Source: Flavobacterium psychroterrae | GTDB taxonomy: Bacteria > Bacteroidota > Bacteroidia > Flavobacteriales > Flavobacteriaceae | DNA length: 64,000 nucleotides | Direction of reading: 5' to 3' | NCBI RefSeq assembly: GCF_018380615.1 | Contig: NZ_JAGYVZ010000015.1 | Coordinates: 1 to 64,000 of the forward strand | Shown here: positions 60,502 to 64,000 of the stretch, in pieces | Position numbering within the stretch: the stretch's first letter is position 1 | How the letters are laid out: every line of letters starts with the position of its first letter | Made by a program: the position numbers and the translations under genes | The notes under the pieces: generated by a model | The model's input: the letters and a program-made list of their open reading frames with translations, nothing else | What the model was told of the DNA's origin: nothing | Database searches by the model: none

Positions 60502-63500
60502 TTATTTAACCGTAAAAGAGTCTAGCTCAGCTGCGCCAATAAACGTAAGCGGAACCTGAAAAGTTTTCGTTTTTTGTCCAGCCGGTAAAATAAGATCTTT
60601 GCTGTAGTAGCCTATTTTATTGATTTGATATTGATACGCAATTCTTACATTGATTGTAATTGGGTCGTTGCTTGGCGGAATCGCTGTAACAGTTATCCAT
60701 ACCATTGACATATTCGAATCTGAATCTGACATCACAACGGTACAATTAATCATTTTACAAACAGTGTTTGTATTGGCAAAGTTCTGTCCGCTTTGTTGCA
60801 ACTCTGCCTTTGCAAGATTATCTGCCTCTTCTTGTGAAATGTTTGATATATATTTTCCGGCTTCGACTTTATAAGAAACAGGGTCAGGCAGAATACTTTC
60901 AGGAGGGCAATCATTTTTTCTAAATGAACGGTGTATTTCTATATTTTTGTACGTGTAAATACACTTGCTATTTACATTAGCATATTCTTGCCCGTTTTGT
61001 TCAATATCATAGAGCGCCTGTAAATCAGCATCCTGCTGTGAAATTTTTGAAATGTATTTTCCTGCTTCTACTACATAAAAGATAGCGTCTGGTGGTATAC
61101 CATTTATTTCGCAATCATTTTTAGTAAAAAGCCTGCTTAAAGCGTTATTTTTAAAAATACAAGCTCCATTAGTATTCGCATAAATCTGACCATTTTTATC
61201 TATATCATTCTGAGCTTGTTTATCAGCTTCGGCCTGCGAAACATAAGAATAATACTTACGAGCAGGAACCAAATACATTATTGCAGAAGTTACAGCACCG
61301 GAAGAGCAATTATTTTTATTAAATTGATGACTTATTTCGGTGTTCATAAAAACACAATATGAACTTCGGTTCGCATTTAATTGACCTTGTTTATCTAAAT
61401 AAACCAAAGCTTGTGCATCTGCATCAGCTTGTGATATAAGTGACGTGTAATTTCCTGCCGAAACAGAAAAAATTACAGGACCAACTTGCCCTAAAGGACA
61501 GTTGTATTTGTCATAAGATTTGCTAATTGCAACATTGCTGTAAACTGGCGCTACATTTAATGAGCAATCCATAATTTGTCCTTTATAATTATAACAATAT
61601 GATTCTAAAACATTTCCCTGCCAGTCTTTAACAAATTTTAATCGATTAAAACTGTCATAGTCGTAGTAAGTTGCCTGATTCGTTACATCTACTATTCGGC
61701 TAACTCCTACGAGAGGTTTATACATGTATGTGGTAATCATAGTATTGCTTAACCCTATGCTAAAATTGTAAAAATACTTAGCCAATGCAGTTGCCATATT
61801 TGTTTCACTTCCTTTATCCGAAGAGGCCGTTTGCACTTCATTAATTAAATTGACGGGAATAGTTTTGTAAGCCAGATTTTCAATTTTAACCACTGGCAGC
61901 GTTTTATTATATCCCCATACAATTGATACAGGTGTAGCACCTTCTTGCGTATACTGCAAAACATTTCCTTTATCATCGTATAAATCATAGGAGATTTTTT
62001 TGTCGATTACTGCATTCAAAGCTGCAGCTCCCTTATTTTCAAGAATATATTTAGGCAATAATAAATTGCTGGTTGCAATACTTTTATCGTAAACTGTTTT
62101 TTGCTCTGATAATTTGTTTCCACTTCTAAAGGCTTGGGTGTTTAACGGTGTTCCAATTCTGTTTGCTGCGATTAGTTCCTGTGCAAATGGCTCACTTGCC
62201 ATTTCTGGGTCCTGAGGGTAAAAATATTTGCTTTCGAGAATTTCGCTGTTTTTCGAAGTAGTACTTTTAACCGACGTTAGTTCAATATTATAGGGTAAAT
62301 TATTATATAAATATTCCTCACTTTCTACGACTATGCCATCAGTGAAATAATTTTTTACCGTTTTTGATTTTAGTTTATCAAAACCTGTGTAGATTTTAAA
62401 ATAGGGGATTTTTAAACCCTTTGGAGCATAATTTTCAATAGTATATTTATTTGCTGCATAAATTCCATCATAAGCAAAAGAATTCAAAGCATACTTTGGA
62501 ATATCTTTTAAAATATTTGGAAAGCTAACTCCTAAAGGAAAAATATGTTTAGAAACATACGAATTCCCCGTGCACAATTGATTTTGATCCATTAATTCGT
62601 AATTAATTTCATCTACATAACCTCTGTTTTTTTCAACTTCCTTTCCGTAGTAGTCATATGCTTCTTCTTTAACAATATCCTTATCATTATAAAATACTTT
62701 TCTTAGAAGTTTTCCTCTGTGCCATTCCTGAGGTTCGTCTTCACGCCTGTCATCAAACAGAGGTATTTCTGAAAATAAAGGTTCTTTAAAACTAAAATAA
62801 TTATCTTCTTTTATCTCTGTTTTATTTATATTATCATAGTCTATTTGACTTACTTTGGTATACCCTACATTTGAACCTGAAGTTTTATAAAGTGGTAAAG
62901 TTGAGGATGATGATAACCTTATTCCAAGTTGATCTTCAATTTGAGTTGAATGACCTCCTTGACCCGGCTCATAATGTATACCATCAAAAACATACAGCGA
63001 AATACTTTCTACATAAGATGGTACATTCATCATTTTACCCGATGTAATTTTATCATCATTTAAGTATTTGAAGTAAGTTGTGTATTTTGCGCTATTTAAA
63101 TTTTCATCGGTATATGTTTGAATATTTTTTATTCTTAATCCTCCAACTTTTACATCATCTCTTACTTTATCGCGATACTTTAAAATAAAACTTGTATTAT
63201 GATAATTATTATAATCCTTAGAATCTGATAATAAGTAATTTTGTGTAACAACAACTTTCATTCGATAACTACCCTTACCTCCCAAATCAAAGTAACTATT
63301 TATATTACCTGATGGATGTTCGTCTTTAGAAATTGTACCCTGATATTTTATATCCTTATAAGTACCATCTCCTTGTTTTTCCTGCAGGTAAAACTCAACC
63401 TTATTAAATTCAGCATTTATATTTCTATAATTAGGAACCTGAAAAGGCAAATTTGATCTTATTAAAAGGTTTACTTCATTAGATTTTAACGATGTACTAT

Positions 63501-64000
63501 AGATACTTGTTTCTAAAGGCTCGCTATAAAATACTTTATTGAACATATTCACTTCATTAGGAGCAGGATAATAATAATTTAAAGCATAGCCTGAAATTGT
63601 GAGTGATGCTTGTTTAAGCGCATATCGTTCATCTGAAATAGCATCAAAATAATTTGCAGTTGTAGCTCCAGTTAAACATTTATGATTTTCATAATCGTAA
63701 TATTTAACCCCACCTTCAGGGAATTTAATACTCTTTAGAGAAAATGTTTTTGTGTATAAGGTATCTACATCTCTATTAAATCCATAACTACCCTCGACGT
63801 GATATTCTGGCAATAAATTTTCAGGAAAAAGAGAAAAGTTAGTTTCTTTACCATTAAAATAACCCCAATGATCTTGGGCTTTTGAATATTTTGAAGGAAT
63901 TTTATCAAATAAATAATAATCGAAGTTATAATTCTCTACAACAGTATTTTTAGTGTCGTAAAATTTAACTGCATCAAGCTTTAAACGTTTGTTGACTTCA
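60502..64000 (-). CDS. Rhs-associated large protein with four DUF5977-like repeats (N-terminus off window)
   Basis: The frame is open from the window end (first residues EVNKRLKLDAVKFYD) to the stop at 60502, more than 1165 residues; a TTG at 63813 is internal, not the start. The bulk is beta-rich with YD-like segments (YDYYGKEVEKNRG, YYDYDSFNRLKFVKDW). The C-terminal part (about 61550-60740) holds four repeats of about 70 residues, each with a C..G core, the AG[KN]Y.S.[IV]SQ..AD..A motif and a GQ..AN...C ending, as in DUF5977. Such proteins are commonly encoded beside Rhs toxins in Flavobacteria. The role may be as a secreted scaffold or delivery partner. Confidence 0.8.
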   Translation of the reverse strand, partial: EVNKRLKLDAVKFYDTKNTVVENYNFDYYLFDKIPSKYSKAQDHWGYFNGKETNFSLFPENLLPEYHVEGSYGFNRDVDTLYTKTFSLKSIKFPEGGVKYYDYENHKCLTGATTANYFDAISDERYALKQASLTISGYALNYYYPAPNEVNMFNKVFYSEPLETSIYSTSLKSNEVNLLIRSNLPFQVPNYRNINAEFNKVEFYLQEKQGDGTYKDIKYQGTISKDEHPSGNINSYFDLGGKGSYRMKVVVTQNYLLSDSKDYNNYHNTSFILKYRDKVRDDVKVGGLRIKNIQTYTDENLNSAKYTTYFKYLNDDKITSGKMMNVPSYVESISLYVFDGIHYEPGQGGHSTQIEDQLGIRLSSSSTLPLYKTSGSNVGYTKVSQIDYDNINKTEIKEDNYFSFKEPLFSEIPLFDDRREDEPQEWHRGKLLRKVFYNDKDIVKEEAYDYYGKEVEKNRGYVDEINYELMDQNQLCTGNSYVSKHIFPLGVSFPNILKDIPKYALNSFAYDGIYAANKYTIENYAPKGLKIPYFKIYTGFDKLKSKTVKNYFTDGIVVESEEYLYNNLPYNIELTSVKSTTSKNSEILESKYFYPQDPEMASEPFAQELIAANRIGTPLNTQAFRSGNKLSEQKTVYDKSIATSNLLLPKYILENKGAAALNAVIDKKISYDLYDDKGNVLQYTQEGATPVSIVWGYNKTLPVVKIENLAYKTIPVNLINEVQTASSDKGSETNMATALAKYFYNFSIGLSNTMITTYMYKPLVGVSRIVDVTNQATYYDYDSFNRLKFVKDWQGNVLESYCYNYKGQIMDCSLNVAPVYSNVAISKSYDKYNCPLGQVGPVIFSVSAGNYTSLISQADADAQALVYLDKQGQLNANRSSYCVFMNTEISHQFNKNNCSSGAVTSAIMYLVPARKYYSYVSQAEADKQAQNDIDKNGQIYANTNGACIFKNNALSRLFTKNDCEINGIPPDAIFYVVEAGKYISKISQQDADLQALYDIEQNGQEYANVNSKCIYTYKNIEIHRSFRKNDCPPESILPDPVSYKVEAGKYISNISQEEADNLAKAELQQSGQNFANTNTVCKMINCTVVMSDSDSNMSMVWITVTAIPPSNDPITINVRIAYQYQINKIGYYSKDLILPAGQKTKTFQVPLTFIGAAELDSFTVK

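Noticed and set aside
63813..63815. Start codon of the DUF5977 protein
   Set aside because: It is an internal TTG; the frame stays open with sensible sequence to the window end.
1..64000. tRNA or rRNA genes
   Set aside because: No cloverleaf with a T-arm consensus or rRNA-like stretch was noticed in the gaps; a tRNA scan was not possible.

Overview
The window reads as a low-GC Bacteroidota chromosome, most likely Flavobacterium. The evidence is SusC/SusD pairs, TANNTTTG-type -7 promoter boxes, a type IX secretion sorting domain, and palindromic intergenic repeats of a kind I associate from memory with flavobacterial genomes. I made no database comparison. I saw no rRNA, tRNA, CRISPR array or insertion-sequence transposase.

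Region 1 (about 165-26510, all on the minus strand) is a polysaccharide utilization locus. In transcription order it runs xylulokinase, xylose isomerase, SusC, SusD, a surface glycan-binding lipoprotein, GH2, GH31, GH97, GH39, GH3, GH5, an SGNH acetylesterase broken by one in-frame TGA, and GH95. The enzyme set fits acetylated fucogalacto-xyloglucan. GH95 would remove fucose, GH2 galactose, the esterase acetyl groups and GH31 alpha-xylose, while GH5 cuts the backbone and GH3 finishes the oligomers. XylA/XylB take the released xylose into the pentose phosphate pathway. Two tandem Nudix-type regulators (26901-28373) are divergent from the operon and are the likely controllers. Most of the longer gaps inside the operon hold hairpins or interspersed palindromic repeats.

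Region 2 (about 28400-49670) is mostly housekeeping: lepA, an outer-membrane barrel protein, a WYL regulator facing a DinB-like protein, pfkB, thiL, a TPR histidine kinase with its response regulator, a LytTR regulator with an altered receiver, glyS, comF, a secreted reprolysin-like protease, ribF, a membrane protein, bioB and a JmjC-type cupin. Convergent gene pairs are separated by long perfect hairpin terminators.

Region 3 (49807-64000, all on the minus strand) is an Rhs (YD-repeat) polymorphic toxin island. A large protein with DUF5977-like repeats, cut by the window end, is followed by a full-length Rhs protein. Then comes a chain of displaced Rhs C-terminal modules, each followed by a small exported protein that is probably its immunity protein; most of these are lipoproteins. 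The chain is full-length Rhs plus lipoprotein; core-tail cassette with a caspase/C80-like tip plus Sel1-like lipoprotein; two cassettes whose tips share an HET-[LI]-EAY motif, each with its partner; a glycine-rich tip with lipoproteins; and a truncated core tail. Three cassettes begin at the same NYKYKYNGKEL junction right behind the preceding immunity gene. One cassette shows that junction already fused to a core nearly identical to that of the intact gene, so the array looks like a reservoir for toxin-tip switching. This is the most interesting part of the window.
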